Assembly: GCA_004298385.1 (NCBI GenBank)
Contig: SCTX01000010.1
Coordinates: forward strand, 1 to 61,761
Reading direction: 5' to 3'
Length of the DNA: 61,761 nt
From: Betaproteobacteria bacterium
GTDB taxonomy: Bacteria; Pseudomonadota; Gammaproteobacteria; Burkholderiales; SG8-39
Part shown: positions 7,505-17,971 of the stretch, piece after piece
Layout: every line of letters starts with the position of its first letter
Numbering within the stretch: the first letter of the stretch is position 1
Program-made: the position numbers and the translations under genes
Notes under the pieces: generated by a model
Told to the model about the DNA's origin: nothing
What the model saw: only the letters and a program-made list of their open reading frames with translations
The model's database searches: none

Positions 7505-9022
7505 CTAGGACAGCAATTTGCGCAGCTCGGTCTTCAGCACTTTGCCGGTGCTGTTCTTCGGCAGCGCCTCGACATAGCGGTAGGACTTGGGCCGCTTGAA
7601 GCGGGCGATGTTGTCCAGGCACAGCGCGTCGAGCTCTGCCGCATCCGGCTGCTTGCCGCGTGCGACGATGAACGCAATCACCACTTCGCCCCACTCCGGG
7701 TCGCTTTTGCCGACCACCGAGACTTCGCTCACCGCGGGATGCCGCAGCAGCACCTCCTCCACCTCGCGCGGGTAGATGTTGGAGCCGCCCGAAATGATCA
7801 TGTCCTTGCTGCGGTCCTTGAGGGTGAGAAAGCCCTCTTCGTCGAGGCAGCCCATGTCGCCGGTGTGCAGCCAGCCGCCCCTCAATGTTTCCGCGCTCGC
7901 TTGCGGGTTGTCCCAGTAGCCCAGCATGACCGGATCGCCGCGCACCAGGATCTCGCCGATCTTGCCCGCGGGCAGCGGACGGTCGTGCTTGTCGCCGATC
8001 ATCACCTCGACGCCGGTGAAGGCCTGGCCGACCGAAGCCAGGCGCTGCTCGTAGCGCGGATAGGCGGTATCGGCGTGGATGGCCTTGCCCATGGCGGTGA
8101 TGGTCATGGGCGATTCGCCCTGGCCGTAGATTTGCGCCAGCTTGTAGCCGAAGCGCGCCATCGCCGCCTTGCAGTCGGCGACGTACATCGGCCCGCCGCC
8201 GTAGGTGATGGTCTTGAGATTGCGCGTATCGGCGTCGCCGGGATAATCGACCAGGCGCTTGACCATGGTTGGCGCGGCAAACATGGTGACGCCGCGATGC
8301 GCTTGCACCAGCGCGTAGATCTCTGCCGGATCGAACCCGCCCGACTCGGGCACCACGTTGAGGCCCGCGTGCGCGACATGGGGCAGGATGTAGAAGCCGG
8401 ACCCATGCGACATGGGTGCGGCGTGGATGATGGCGTCGCCCGGCGCGATCGCGTCCACGTCGGAAAAATAGCTGAGGATCGCCGCCATGACGTTTTTCTG
8501 CGTCAGCGTCACGCCCTTGGGCCGGCCGGTGGTGCCGCTGGTGTAGAACAGCCAGGCCGGGTCCTGGGCCTCGCGTGCCGCCATGGGCAGGGACGCTCCC
8601 CCGGCGCCGAGCCCGGCGTAGCGCGGGCCGTCCACGTCTATCACTTCTTCCAGGCAATCCACGCTCGCCCGCAGCGGCGCCACCGCGTCGTACAGGTCGG
8701 CGGTAGCGAAACACAAACGCGCGCCGCTGTTCTGCAGGATGAATTCGAGCTCTTTCGGGTGCAACTTGGCGTTGACCGGCACCGCGCACAAACCGGCATG
8801 CCAGCAGGCGAAAAGCAATTCCACGTACTGCGGGCAATTCTTCATCACCAGGGCGACGCGGTCGTTCGCGGAGAGGCGCGGCGCCAGTCCGGCCGCCAAG
8901 CGCGATACGCGCGCGGCCAGATCAAAGTAGCTGCAGGTGACGCTAGCGCCGCGCGCAAGCGCGGGCAGCGCAGGGTAGGCATGCGCGCTGCGCACGAGAA
9001 GCTGGGCGATATTTACGCTCAT
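7505..9022 (-). CDS. AMP-dependent acyl-CoA synthetase/ligase
   Basis: This 505-residue adenylate-forming enzyme (ANL superfamily) activates a carboxylic acid with ATP and joins it to CoA. The P-loop motif FYTSGTTGRPKG is near residue 160 and the A5-type motif YGQGES near 290. The LHTGDMG aspartate and the DRSKDMIISGG hinge fall around 385-405, and the C-terminal STGKVLKTELR lysine is near the end. Length is normal for medium- or long-chain and aryl-CoA ligases. The substrate cannot be read from sequence. It lies downstream of icmF on the same strand only in coordinates: icmF is transcribed away from it, so they are separate units. A hairpin lies downstream. The start is the ATG beginning MSVNIAQLL. 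Confidence 0.88.
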   Translation of the reverse strand: MSVNIAQLLVRSAHAYPALPALARGASVTCSYFDLAARVSRLAAGLAPRLSANDRVALVMKNCPQYVELLFACWHAGLCAVPVNAKLHPKELEFILQNSGARLCFATADLYDAVAPLRASVDCLEEVIDVDGPRYAGLGAGGASLPMAAREAQDPAWLFYTSGTTGRPKGVTLTQKNVMAAILSYFSDVDAIAPGDAIIHAAPMSHGSGFYILPHVAHAGLNVVPESGGFDPAEIYALVQAHRGVTMFAAPTMVKRLVDYPGDADTRNLKTITYGGGPMYVADCKAAMARFGYKLAQIYGQGESPMTITAMGKAIHADTAYPRYEQRLASVGQAFTGVEVMIGDKHDRPLPAGKIGEILVRGDPVMLGYWDNPQASAETLRGGWLHTGDMGCLDEEGFLTLKDRSKDMIISGGSNIYPREVEEVLLRHPAVSEVSVVGKSDPEWGEVVIAFIVARGKQPDAAELDALCLDNIARFKRPKSYRYVEALPKNSTGKVLKTELRKLLS

Positions 9023-9140
9023 GGCGGCTTACTCTAGCAAATTATCGCCGCCGTGGGCGAAAAATGCGAGCGTGTCCGAAGCACATCTCAACATAGCGTG
9101 GGTGCGGCACGCCGGTTGGCGCGCGCGGGATCTACAGAAA

Positions 9141-9166
9141 CAAAAAGGGCAGGAATAACCCTGCCC
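9141..9166 (-). terminator. Rho-independent terminator of the Lys-rich small protein gene
   Basis: The stem GGGCAGG/CCTGCCC has a 6-nt loop and, on the minus strand, is followed by TTTTTGTTT. It sits 22 bases after the stop codon of the gene at 9189-9416. Confidence 0.8.
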
Positions 9167-9188
9167 ATTTGCTGCGAAGAAGAAAAGC

Positions 9189-9416
9189 TTACTTCTTCTC
9201 TTCTTTCTTCATTTCTTTCTTTGCCTTCTTTTCTTTTTTCATTTCTTTCTTTTCGGCTTTCTTTTCGGCCGCCGGCTTGGCTTCGGCCGGTTTCGCGTCT
9301 TTCTTCATCTCTTCTTTCTTCTCGCCGGCGGCGGCTTTCATGTGCGACGCGGCGAAGACGGAACCAGTGGAAACGGCGAATACAGCAGCGATCAGAATCG
9401 ACAGAAACTTGCTCAT
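9189..9416 (-). CDS. Small Lys/Ala/Glu-rich exported protein of unknown function
   Basis: The product is 75 residues starting MSKFLSILIAAVF, a standard Sec signal peptide with likely cleavage after VFA near residue 22. The mature part is almost entirely K, E, A and M, with KKEMKKEKK-type and PAEAKPAAEKK blocks, resembling low-complexity PsiF- or histone-tail-like periplasmic proteins. GAGGAG sits 6-7 bases before the ATG, which fixes this start over the longer open frame reaching 9629. A strong terminator follows, so it is a self-contained transcription unit. No enzyme or binding motif is visible. Such proteins are often abundant and stress-induced, but that is only analogy. Confidence 0.7.
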   Translation of the reverse strand: MSKFLSILIAAVFAVSTGSVFAASHMKAAAGEKKEEMKKDAKPAEAKPAAEKKAEKKEMKKEKKAKKEMKKEEKK

Positions 9417-9633
9417 TTTATCTCCTCGTTGATGGTTTTGAAATACCGGCGCTCCCAACCGCCTCCGCCCATCGTCCCATGCAGCGGAGGCCGATGTCGA
9501 TATCGCGGTGCAAGCATAGCGGTTACGGCCGCAATGCCGGAACCCCCAGTAACGGCCAAGCGGCCAAGGCGTTGACAGGTTTTGCGCACCCGCGTTCACG
9601 CCGGATCGGATAGAAAAAACTCCTAACAATCAA

Positions 9634-9642
9634 TGCTATACT
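9634..9642 (+). promoter_or_regulatory. Possible extended -10 promoter for the TPR gene
   Basis: TGCTATACT contains an extended -10 (TGn followed by TATACT, 9637-9642) 56 bases upstream of the ATG at 9698. No good -35 hexamer is present at standard spacing, which extended -10 promoters can tolerate. Confidence 0.35.
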
Positions 9643-9697
9643 TCGCTGGTCGTGCCAAATACCTAGCCCAGGCCGACAATATTGTATCCGACCTGAT

Positions 9698-10882
9698 ATG
9701 CGCCGCCTGCTCAGCCCGGTTTTCCTTGGCGTCTGCGCCCTAGTCACCGGCGCAGCGCAGTCGGCGCCCTATACTCCGCAGTCGGACAACGAAGTTCTCG
9801 AGCACCTGCCGTTCAAGGCCTCGGCCGCCGATGGCCGGGAATTGCGCCGGTTGCGCCGCGCGCTCGCGGAGCAACCGCAGAATTTGGAGCGGGCCCTGGC
9901 TTTAGCGCGCCGTTACTTCGATCTCGCCAGCGCGGAGGGCGACCCGCGCTACGTCGGCTACGCCGAGGCCGCGATCCGGCCCTGGAGCAACGCCGCCGAG
10001 CCGCCGGTAGAGATTCTGGTAATGCGCGCGCTGCTGCGCCAGTACCGGCACGAATTCGACGCGGCGCTAGGCGACCTCGCGCGCGCGGCGGAACGCGATC
10101 CCGGCAATGCCGAGGTCTGGTCCTGGCGCTCGGCCATCCTGCTGGTGCAGGCGGACTACGCCGGCGCGCGCGCGGCCTGCGACAAGCTCACCGCGGTGGC
10201 AAGCGCGCTGCTCGCCACCGCCTGTACCACGGCTGTAGACGGGCTTAACGGGAAATCGGGACAGGCCTACGCCGAATTATCCAAAGCTCTGGCGCGCCGC
10301 CCCGACGCCGATCCCGATTTGAAACTCTGGATTCAAACGCGACTTGCGGAAATGGCCTTGCGCCAGGGCCGCGACGAGCTGGCGGAGCGCCATTTCAAGG
10401 CCGGGCTGGCGCTGGGCGTCACCGACGGTTTCATCCTCGCCGCCTACGCCGATTTTCTGCTCGACCACAAACGGCCCGCGGAAGTGGTGCCCATGCTCCG
10501 CGACTGGGAGCGCTCCGACATCCTGCTGCTGCGCCTGGCACTGGCCGAGCAGGCGGCAAAGCTTCCAGCCGCGCCGGCGCACATCGCCATGCTGAAGGAG
10601 CGCTTCGATGCCTCAGCCCTGCGCGGCGACAAGCTGCACCAGCAGGAAGAAGCGCGTTTTCATCTTTATCTGCAGGGCGACGCTTCCAAAGCGCTGCGGC
10701 TGGCCGCGGAGAATTACCGCTTGCAGCGCGAGCCGCGCGATGCGCGCATCCTGCTGGAAGCGGCGCTCGCAGCGAAAGACTTCCGCGCGGCGCAGCCGGC
10801 GCTGGACTGGCTGCGCGCCAGCGGCTACGAAGATCCCCTGTACGCGAAATTGGCGCAAAAACTCGAGGACGGCGCGAAATGA
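9698..10882 (+). CDS. TPR-repeat exported protein, partner of a HupE-like protein
   Basis: A 394-residue protein with a signal peptide (MRRLLSPVFLGVCALVTGAA, cleavage near residue 22) and then helical repeats. Several alternate A/L-rich helices follow the TPR pattern, for example RALLRQYRHEFDAALGDLAR (around 112-131) and RLAEMALRQGRDELAERHFK. The stop overlaps the start of the next gene by 4 bases (ATGA), so the two are translationally coupled. Periplasmic TPR proteins usually scaffold protein contacts. Its pairing with a HupE/UreJ-family membrane protein suggests a shared, still undefined, role, perhaps in metal supply. No catalytic motif is seen. Confidence 0.75.
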   Translation: MRRLLSPVFLGVCALVTGAAQSAPYTPQSDNEVLEHLPFKASAADGRELRRLRRALAEQPQNLERALALARRYFDLASAEGDPRYVGYAEAAIRPWSNAAEPPVEILVMRALLRQYRHEFDAALGDLARAAERDPGNAEVWSWRSAILLVQADYAGARAACDKLTAVASALLATACTTAVDGLNGKSGQAYAELSKALARRPDADPDLKLWIQTRLAEMALRQGRDELAERHFKAGLALGVTDGFILAAYADFLLDHKRPAEVVPMLRDWERSDILLLRLALAEQAAKLPAAPAHIAMLKERFDASALRGDKLHQQEEARFHLYLQGDASKALRLAAENYRLQREPRDARILLEAALAAKDFRAAQPALDWLRASGYEDPLYAKLAQKLEDGAK

Positions 10883-12000
10883 GCCGCGCTCTGGCGCTGT
10901 TGTTGCTGTTCGCGAGTCTCGTGGCGCAGGCGCACAAGCCCAGCGACAGCTATCTGCACCTCAAGATCGACGGCGCGCGCGTCACCGGCCAATGGGACAT
11001 CGCGCTACGCGACCTGGAGCAGGCGATCGGCCTGGACTCGAACGGCGACGGCGAAATCACCTGGGGCGAGCTGCGCGCGCGCCAGGCCGACATTGCCGCC
11101 TACGCGCTCGCCCGCTTAAGGATCGAAGGCGACGCAAGAAACTGCCCGCTAGTCGTCACCGGGCACGAGGCCGATCGCCATAGCGACGGCGCTTACGAAG
11201 TGCTGCGCTTTGCAGCGGATTGCGCCGGCGCGCCGGCCGCGATCGAAATCGGCTACACGCTGTTCTTCGATTTCGACGCCCAGCACAAGGGGCTGCTCAA
11301 CCTCGAGTACCAGGGCCGGGTACAAAGCCTGGTTTTCACGGCCGACCAGCCCAAACAGCGCTTCGAGATGGGTGAGCTCACCGCCATGCGGCAGTTCTCG
11401 AGCTACGGCCGCGACGGCATATGGCATATCTGGATCGGTTACGACCACGTCCTGTTCCTGTTGTCCTTGCTGTTGCCGGCGGTGCTCATGCAAGAGCGGC
11501 GCCGGTGGCTGCCGGTGGCGCGCTTCGGCGATGCGTTCTGGGACGTGTTCAAAATCGTGACCTCGTTTACCGTGGCGCATTCGATCACGCTGTCGCTCGC
11601 CGCGCTGGGCCTGATTTCGCTGCCCTCGCGGCTGGTGGAATCGGCCATCGCCGCTTCGGTGCTTCTGGCCGCGGCGAACAACCTATTGCCGCTCGTCGGC
11701 GGCAGGCGCTGGGTGGTGGCCTTCGCCTTCGGCCTGATCCACGGCTTCGGTTTTGCCGGCGTGCTGACCGAACTCGGCCTGCCGCGCGACGCGCTGGTGC
11801 TCGCGCTGGTCGGATTCAACCTGGGTGTGGAGGCGGGGCAGCTCGCCATCGTCGCGGCCTTCCTGCCGCTTGCTTATTACTTGCGCGCGAGCTGGTTTTA
11901 CCGGCGCATGGTCCTCGTCGGCGGTTCGGGCGCGATCGCGGCAGTTGCCATGGTGTGGCTGCTGGAGCGGGTGCTGAATCTAAAACTGATTTCGGCATGA
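10879..12000 (+). CDS. HupE/UreJ-family membrane protein
   Basis: 373 residues. The signal peptide ends near AQAHKPSDS, leaving a mature N-terminus starting with His. An extracytoplasmic domain of about 170 residues includes an EF-hand-like loop, DSNGDGEITWGE (around 54-65). Six or seven membrane segments follow from about residue 178 with the family hallmarks HIWIGYDHVLFLLSLLLPA, TVAHSITLSLA and FGLIHGFGFAG. The conserved His and Asp residues in these helices are thought to pass Ni2+ or Co2+ in HupE/UreJ proteins. The long soluble domain marks the HupE/UreJ_2 subgroup. No hydrogenase or urease genes are nearby, so the metal and purpose are open. It is coupled to the upstream TPR gene. Confidence 0.8.
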   Translation: MSRALALLLLFASLVAQAHKPSDSYLHLKIDGARVTGQWDIALRDLEQAIGLDSNGDGEITWGELRARQADIAAYALARLRIEGDARNCPLVVTGHEADRHSDGAYEVLRFAADCAGAPAAIEIGYTLFFDFDAQHKGLLNLEYQGRVQSLVFTADQPKQRFEMGELTAMRQFSSYGRDGIWHIWIGYDHVLFLLSLLLPAVLMQERRRWLPVARFGDAFWDVFKIVTSFTVAHSITLSLAALGLISLPSRLVESAIAASVLLAAANNLLPLVGGRRWVVAFAFGLIHGFGFAGVLTELGLPRDALVLALVGFNLGVEAGQLAIVAAFLPLAYYLRASWFYRRMVLVGGSGAIAAVAMVWLLERVLNLKLISA

Positions 12001-12100
12001 AGGCTGCTCGGCGAATGACTTCCGGCCTGTTCCGCGTGCGCACAATCGGATTTCGACCGCGATCTGCTCCGAGGTCGATCCTTAATCTCTGTTCGCGATC

Positions 12101-13156
12101 ATGATCGACCTCGCCACCCAACGCTACGCGCTGGCGGCGCTCGCCGCCGCGGCGCTGTTCGGCGCGAGCACGCCGCTGGCGAAGCTGTTGCAGGCGGACA
12201 TCACCCCGGGCCTGCTCGCCGGGCTGCTTTACCTCGGCAGCGGCGCAGGACTTGCGCTGGTAAAACTCGGGCTGCGCCTCTGCCGGAATGCCCCCGAACC
12301 GCCGCTGCAAGCGAGCGACTACCCCTGGCTCGCCGGCGCGGTCGCGAGCGGCGGCATTGCCGCGCCCCTGCTCCTGATGTGGGGTCTCGCCGGCGCCAGC
12401 GCTTCAGGCGTGTCGCTGCTGCTCAACCTGGAGGGAATATTGACGGCGCTCATCGCCGCGCTGGCGTTCAAGGAAGCGGTGGCCGGGCGAATCTGGCTCG
12501 CAGCCTGCCTGATGCTCGCCGCCGGCTTGTTGCTCGGCTACGATCCGCAGGCAGGCTTCGGCCTGTCGCTGCGCACGCTCGCTGTCATCGCGGCCTGCGC
12601 GCTATGGGCGCTGGACAACAACCTCACCCGCCGCATCTCGGCCGCCGATCCGGTCAGCATCGCCATGATCAAGGGGCTGGCCGCGGGCAGCGCCAACATC
12701 GTCGCGGCCCTGGCTTCCGGCGCGAGCTTCCCGGCCGTCCTGCCGCTGGCAGGGGCGCTGCTGCTCGGATGGCTCGCCTATGGCGTAAGCCTCACGCTGT
12801 ACATCGTCGCGCTGCGTCACTTGGGCAGCGCGCGCGCCGCCGCGCATTTTTCCACCGCGCCTTTCATCGGCGCGGCGCTCGCTATCGCCTTATTGGACGA
12901 GCCGGTGACGGCCGGCTTCGTCGCGGCTTTTGTGCTGATGATCGCCGCCACCTGCCTGGCGCTCAGCGAGCGGCACGGGCACGCGCACATGCACGCGCAC
13001 CTAAGGCACGAACACCTGCATCTGCACGATGCGCACCATCGGCATGCGCACCGCGGCGACGAGGGGCTCGAACCGCATTCGCACCCGCACCGGCACTCCC
13101 CCTTCAGGCACGGCCATCCGCACCTGCCGGATCTGCATCACCGGCATCTGCACTGA
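12101..13156 (+). CDS. DMT-family permease with a histidine-rich C-terminal tail
   Basis: A 351-residue EamA/DMT-type transporter with ten predicted membrane helices in two homologous halves over residues about 1-290 (for example ASTPLAKLLQADITPGL near the start and ARAAAHFSTAPFIGAALAIA in the second half). After the last helix the tail of about 60 residues holds 24 histidines in H-x-H runs. Such tails bind Zn2+, Ni2+ or Co2+ and act as metal sensors or buffers in metal transporters. The neighbouring HupE-like gene makes a metal link attractive. Ordinary DMT permeases of this subgroup lack the tail or have a shorter one. Substrate and direction of transport are unknown. Confidence 0.82.
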   Translation: MIDLATQRYALAALAAAALFGASTPLAKLLQADITPGLLAGLLYLGSGAGLALVKLGLRLCRNAPEPPLQASDYPWLAGAVASGGIAAPLLLMWGLAGASASGVSLLLNLEGILTALIAALAFKEAVAGRIWLAACLMLAAGLLLGYDPQAGFGLSLRTLAVIAACALWALDNNLTRRISAADPVSIAMIKGLAAGSANIVAALASGASFPAVLPLAGALLLGWLAYGVSLTLYIVALRHLGSARAAAHFSTAPFIGAALAIALLDEPVTAGFVAAFVLMIAATCLALSERHGHAHMHAHLRHEHLHLHDAHHRHAHRGDEGLEPHSHPHRHSPFRHGHPHLPDLHHRHLH

Positions 13157-13203
13157 AACTCAAGAATGCATCTGCGGCGCGCTATCATGGGCCGGAGGAA
13201 ATA

Positions 13204-13233
13204 GTGAACGTACCCTTGGCGTGTTACAACTAG
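13204..13233 (+). other. Nine-codon leader ORF ahead of the second DMT permease
   Basis: A strong ribosome-binding site, GGAGGAAAT (13195-13203), is placed immediately before a GTG that begins a 9-codon frame, MNVPLACYN, then TAG (13231-13233). The permease ATG is at 13236, two bases after that stop and out of frame with it. The permease itself has no good ribosome-binding site of its own, so termination-reinitiation from this mini-ORF is plausible. The alternative is that the ribosome-binding site is too close to the GTG and is just fortuitous. Confidence 0.35.
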
Positions 13234-13235
13234 GC

Positions 13236-14093
13236 ATGCTCGAATCCGCTTTTTTGGCGCTCGCCGCCGCGGCCGGACTGGGCGCGGCCATGATCACCAT
13301 GCGGCTTGGCTTGCGCTACGCTACGCCATTGACCGGGGCGACGATCGGTGTTCCGTCGACGACGCTGATGTTCTGGTGCCTGGCGCCATTCCTGCTCGAC
13401 ACGGACGGGATTAGTCTCGCCGCCGCTGGCATCTTCGCGCTGGTCGGTCTGTTCTTTCCCGCGCTCGTGACCCTGCTCATGTACACCGGCAACCAGCGCA
13501 TGGGGCCGACGATCACCAGTTCGGTTTCCTGCACCACGCCGATGTTCGCCGTGGCCGGTGCCATCGTCTTTTTGGGCGAAGCGCTGACCGTGGGCAATGT
13601 GCTCGGAACTGCGTTCATTGTGCTCGGCATGCTGGTGCTGACCTGGACCGGCGGCGCGCCTGCGCGCAGTTGGCCGTTGTGGGCGATCGCGCTGCCTTTC
13701 ACCGCGGCGGCCATCCGCGCGCTGGGGCTGGTTTTGACCAAGGCCGGGCTCGCACTATGGAGCAGCCCTTACGCCGCTGGTCTGATCGGCTATACCGTTT
13801 CCGCCGCGGTGATTCTCGTTGCGGCGCGGGCCGCCGGAGCGCCGAAGTCAAGCGACCGTCGCGCCATGCCCTGGTTTGTCGCGACCGGCTTCTGCAACGG
13901 CGGCAGCCTGTTCCTGATGTACGTCGCTCTGGCACGAGGGCAGGTGAGCATGGTCTCACCCATCGTCGCGACCTATCCGCTGTTCACGCTAGTCCTGAGC
14001 ATGCTGTTGCTGCGACACGAGCGCGTCACGCCGCGCATGGCCGGGGGGGCGATATTGACGGTCGCCGGGGTAGCGATGTTGCTTTTGCTCTAG
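13236..14093 (+). CDS. DMT-family (EamA) permease
   Basis: 285 residues of almost continuous membrane helices arranged as two EamA repeats (about 1-135 and 145-285). The second repeat includes FVATGFCNGGSLFLMYVALA and the ending MAGGAILTVAGVAMLLLL. The start chosen is the ATG of MLESAFLALAAAAG. The open frame extends upstream, but that part lies out of phase inside the preceding permease gene and makes no sense as protein. The spacing of about 80 bases from the upstream permease and the same orientation suggest co-transcription. It lacks the histidine tail of its neighbour. The substrate is unknown; members export amino acids, sugars or nucleotide metabolites. Confidence 0.82.
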   Translation: MLESAFLALAAAAGLGAAMITMRLGLRYATPLTGATIGVPSTTLMFWCLAPFLLDTDGISLAAAGIFALVGLFFPALVTLLMYTGNQRMGPTITSSVSCTTPMFAVAGAIVFLGEALTVGNVLGTAFIVLGMLVLTWTGGAPARSWPLWAIALPFTAAAIRALGLVLTKAGLALWSSPYAAGLIGYTVSAAVILVAARAAGAPKSSDRRAMPWFVATGFCNGGSLFLMYVALARGQVSMVSPIVATYPLFTLVLSMLLLRHERVTPRMAGGAILTVAGVAMLLLL

Positions 14094-14135
14094 TCTTCGG
14101 CCACACCCGACTTCAACGTCAAGCGCAGCTTGCTT

Positions 14136-15992
<1,857 letters not shown>

Positions 15993-16160
15993 GGATGGCA
16001 GTATTCGTTCGGTCCGGGTGCGGAGTCCGCGCGATCCGGCGCGGAAACGGCGGGAAAAAAAGGAAACTAGGATAAGCTATTTCGCGACCACAAAGGCGCA
16101 AGTTGAATCAGCGCCCAAACCGCAGCTCGATCGGGGAACCATAGCGAGACCGGGCGCACC

Positions 16161-16194
16161 AAAAAAAACGCCCTGGCCGAAGCCAGGGCGTTTT
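16161..16194 (-). terminator. Rho-independent terminator of the DUF4382 lipoprotein gene
   Basis: An 11-bp stem (AACGCCCTGGC/GCCAGGGCGTT) with a 4-nt loop is followed on the minus strand by a run of eight T. It sits about 40 bases past the stop of the gene at 16232. Because the arms carry A/T flanks on both sides it may also act on plus-strand transcripts. Confidence 0.88.
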
Positions 16195-16231
16195 GACAAG
16201 CCGTGAAACTGTTATCGAGCGACGGCTTGAA

Positions 16232-17470
16232 TTACGGCACCAGGGTGAAGTTCTGGTTTGCGACATCCCCTGCGCTTATGTTCACGCCGCTGATCGACTT
16301 GGTCTGGTAGCCGGTCGCGGACGCTTCAACCGTGTATCTGCCTGCCACGTCGGGTGTTGCAACAGCGTCGGTTTGCGCAACCAGCGCGATCGGCAACGTC
16401 GCACTGTAGGTGCCGAACATCGGCGCGCCCACCGGCAAGCTCAGCTCATAGGCGCCGAGCGTCGTCGTCGAATCATCGGCAGCGACGAACTTCACCGTCA
16501 CGATCGGGGCAGTGCCGAAAGTCTGCTTCGCTGCCACGTAGGCAACTTCAGTCGAGCTCGTCGGATTCAACAGCGCCGTGCCGCTGACTTTTTGCGTAGT
16601 GGACACCGGCATGGTGATCGGCGTGACGTTATTGCTCACGTTGACGATGGTGGTGGCGCTCGCCACCGGCACCGCGGCAATCACCGCCGTCGCACGGCCG
16701 TTCGCGGTAACGACGACATCGTAGTTTCCGGCGGCAAGGCGGGCGAGGAAGAATTCGCCGGTTTGCGCGATCGGCGCCGTGGATTGCATGATCACGCCGC
16801 CCTGTTGCGCGGTCACCATGACGTCGCTGCCGAGCAAGGCGAGGTCGATAAAGCCCTTGATGCCGTTCGGCACAAACGGGATGATCTTGATCACGGGTTT
16901 CAGCGCATAGGTTCCGTTGCCGCGCTTCACAATGGACTTGCAGGCGTCGAAATCCAACAGCAGGTCGACGCGCTCTCCGGCGGCCACGTCGAACTGGTTG
17001 ACCAGCTTGATGCCGCTTTGCACGGCGCTCGGGGTAACGAGCGCGGTCTCAACGCCGCCAGTGGGCACAACGGAGTTGCTCAGGCCGGCGCCGGTGTTCG
17101 GGTCCAGGACCAGGCGCAGCTGCGTGTAATGCCCTGCTGCCAGCGGCGTCTCGCCGAGATTGAACAGCGCGCCGTTGTTCAGGCTGAGCAGATCGATTTT
17201 GCGCGCCGGGCTCAGCGTAATATCGGTCCAGCCGGCATCGGTGTCGGCAGCCGAACTGCTTTGGTGCACCCGCACTTTGACCACAGTCACATTCACCTTG
17301 TCAAAGCCGCAGGATGGCGCATCGGTGAGGGAAACGCCGAGCGTGCCCGTTCCGGTAGCGGCTGGCGTGGCGTCACCGCCGCCGCCTCCGCCGCAGCCGG
17401 CTACGAACGCCGTCAATAGGGATGCCATCAACCACGTCAAGGTCTTGCGTTTGCTTTCGAAGAGTTTCAT
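16232..17470 (-). CDS. DUF4382 domain lipoprotein
   Basis: 412 residues starting MKLFESKRKTLTWLMASLLT, then the lipobox FVAGC, followed by a glycine run, so it is a lipid-anchored envelope protein. The domain beginning GTLGVSLTDAPSCGFDKVNV (around 44-63) and continuing through ALKPVIKIIPF is the DUF4382 beta-sandwich. The remainder looks like carboxypeptidase-regulatory/Ig-like beta modules (GEFFLARLAAGNYDVVVTA; GRYTVEASATGYQTKSISG). AGGAG lies 7 bases before the ATG, which decides this start over an upstream extension. It has its own terminator. The function is unknown, with adhesion or surface binding plausible from the fold. Confidence 0.82.
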   Translation of the reverse strand: MKLFESKRKTLTWLMASLLTAFVAGCGGGGGGDATPAATGTGTLGVSLTDAPSCGFDKVNVTVVKVRVHQSSSAADTDAGWTDITLSPARKIDLLSLNNGALFNLGETPLAAGHYTQLRLVLDPNTGAGLSNSVVPTGGVETALVTPSAVQSGIKLVNQFDVAAGERVDLLLDFDACKSIVKRGNGTYALKPVIKIIPFVPNGIKGFIDLALLGSDVMVTAQQGGVIMQSTAPIAQTGEFFLARLAAGNYDVVVTANGRATAVIAAVPVASATTIVNVSNNVTPITMPVSTTQKVSGTALLNPTSSTEVAYVAAKQTFGTAPIVTVKFVAADDSTTTLGAYELSLPVGAPMFGTYSATLPIALVAQTDAVATPDVAGRYTVEASATGYQTKSISGVNISAGDVANQNFTLVP

Positions 17471-17971
17471 TTTCGCGCTCCTGGTTCGATGTTCCCGAAG
17501 ACTGCTGACGGGAACTGGTAGGTTAACAATCAATCGGCGTGCATCGTGCGCGAGTCCTTTCGAGCATTGCCGCATCCGATTCTAGACATCTGGCGGGATT
17601 CGTCTGTGTACTAGTTCACGCTGAAACCGCGGATATGGACCGGCTTGTGCACTTTTACACAGCGCAGCGTAGACTCGCAAAGATGCAGCGTCTGTGCGCG
17701 AACGTACAGAAGGAATGCGCTATTGTCGAAGTGAAGCGATTCGAATGCGGCGCCAATTGCGTGGTGCATGCCCTGGTGCGTGCGAGCTCGTTTGCCACGA
17801 ACGTGCCGGGGTACGGTTCAAAGCCCCGCGGCAGGGTTACAATGGGCGCAGACCGCGCGGATCGACCTGCAATCCAGCCGCGGGCGGGTCTGCAAGAAAA
17901 GCTCGGGCAAATTATCCTTGAAGCTGGCGCGCCTTAATTCAACACTGTCTGAAAATCGCCACACCCCACCT
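17471..17971. other. 501-bp intergenic region, no supported gene
   Basis: This lies between the divergently transcribed DUF4382 lipoprotein and PilZ genes. Open frames on the plus strand here (for example from 17539) have no recognisable protein features, and they overlap each other. The stretch must hold two divergent promoters, but no convincing -35/-10 pair was found. No strong hairpin is visible. Confidence 0.5.

Noticed and set aside
9185..9335. TTCTT-rich tract on the plus strand as a microsatellite
   Set aside because: It is the complement of Lys/Glu codons in a small protein gene with start, ribosome-binding site and terminator.
17539..17937. Open frames in the gap before the PilZ gene
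   Set aside because: No start signal, no protein-like composition and mutual overlap; treated as non-coding.
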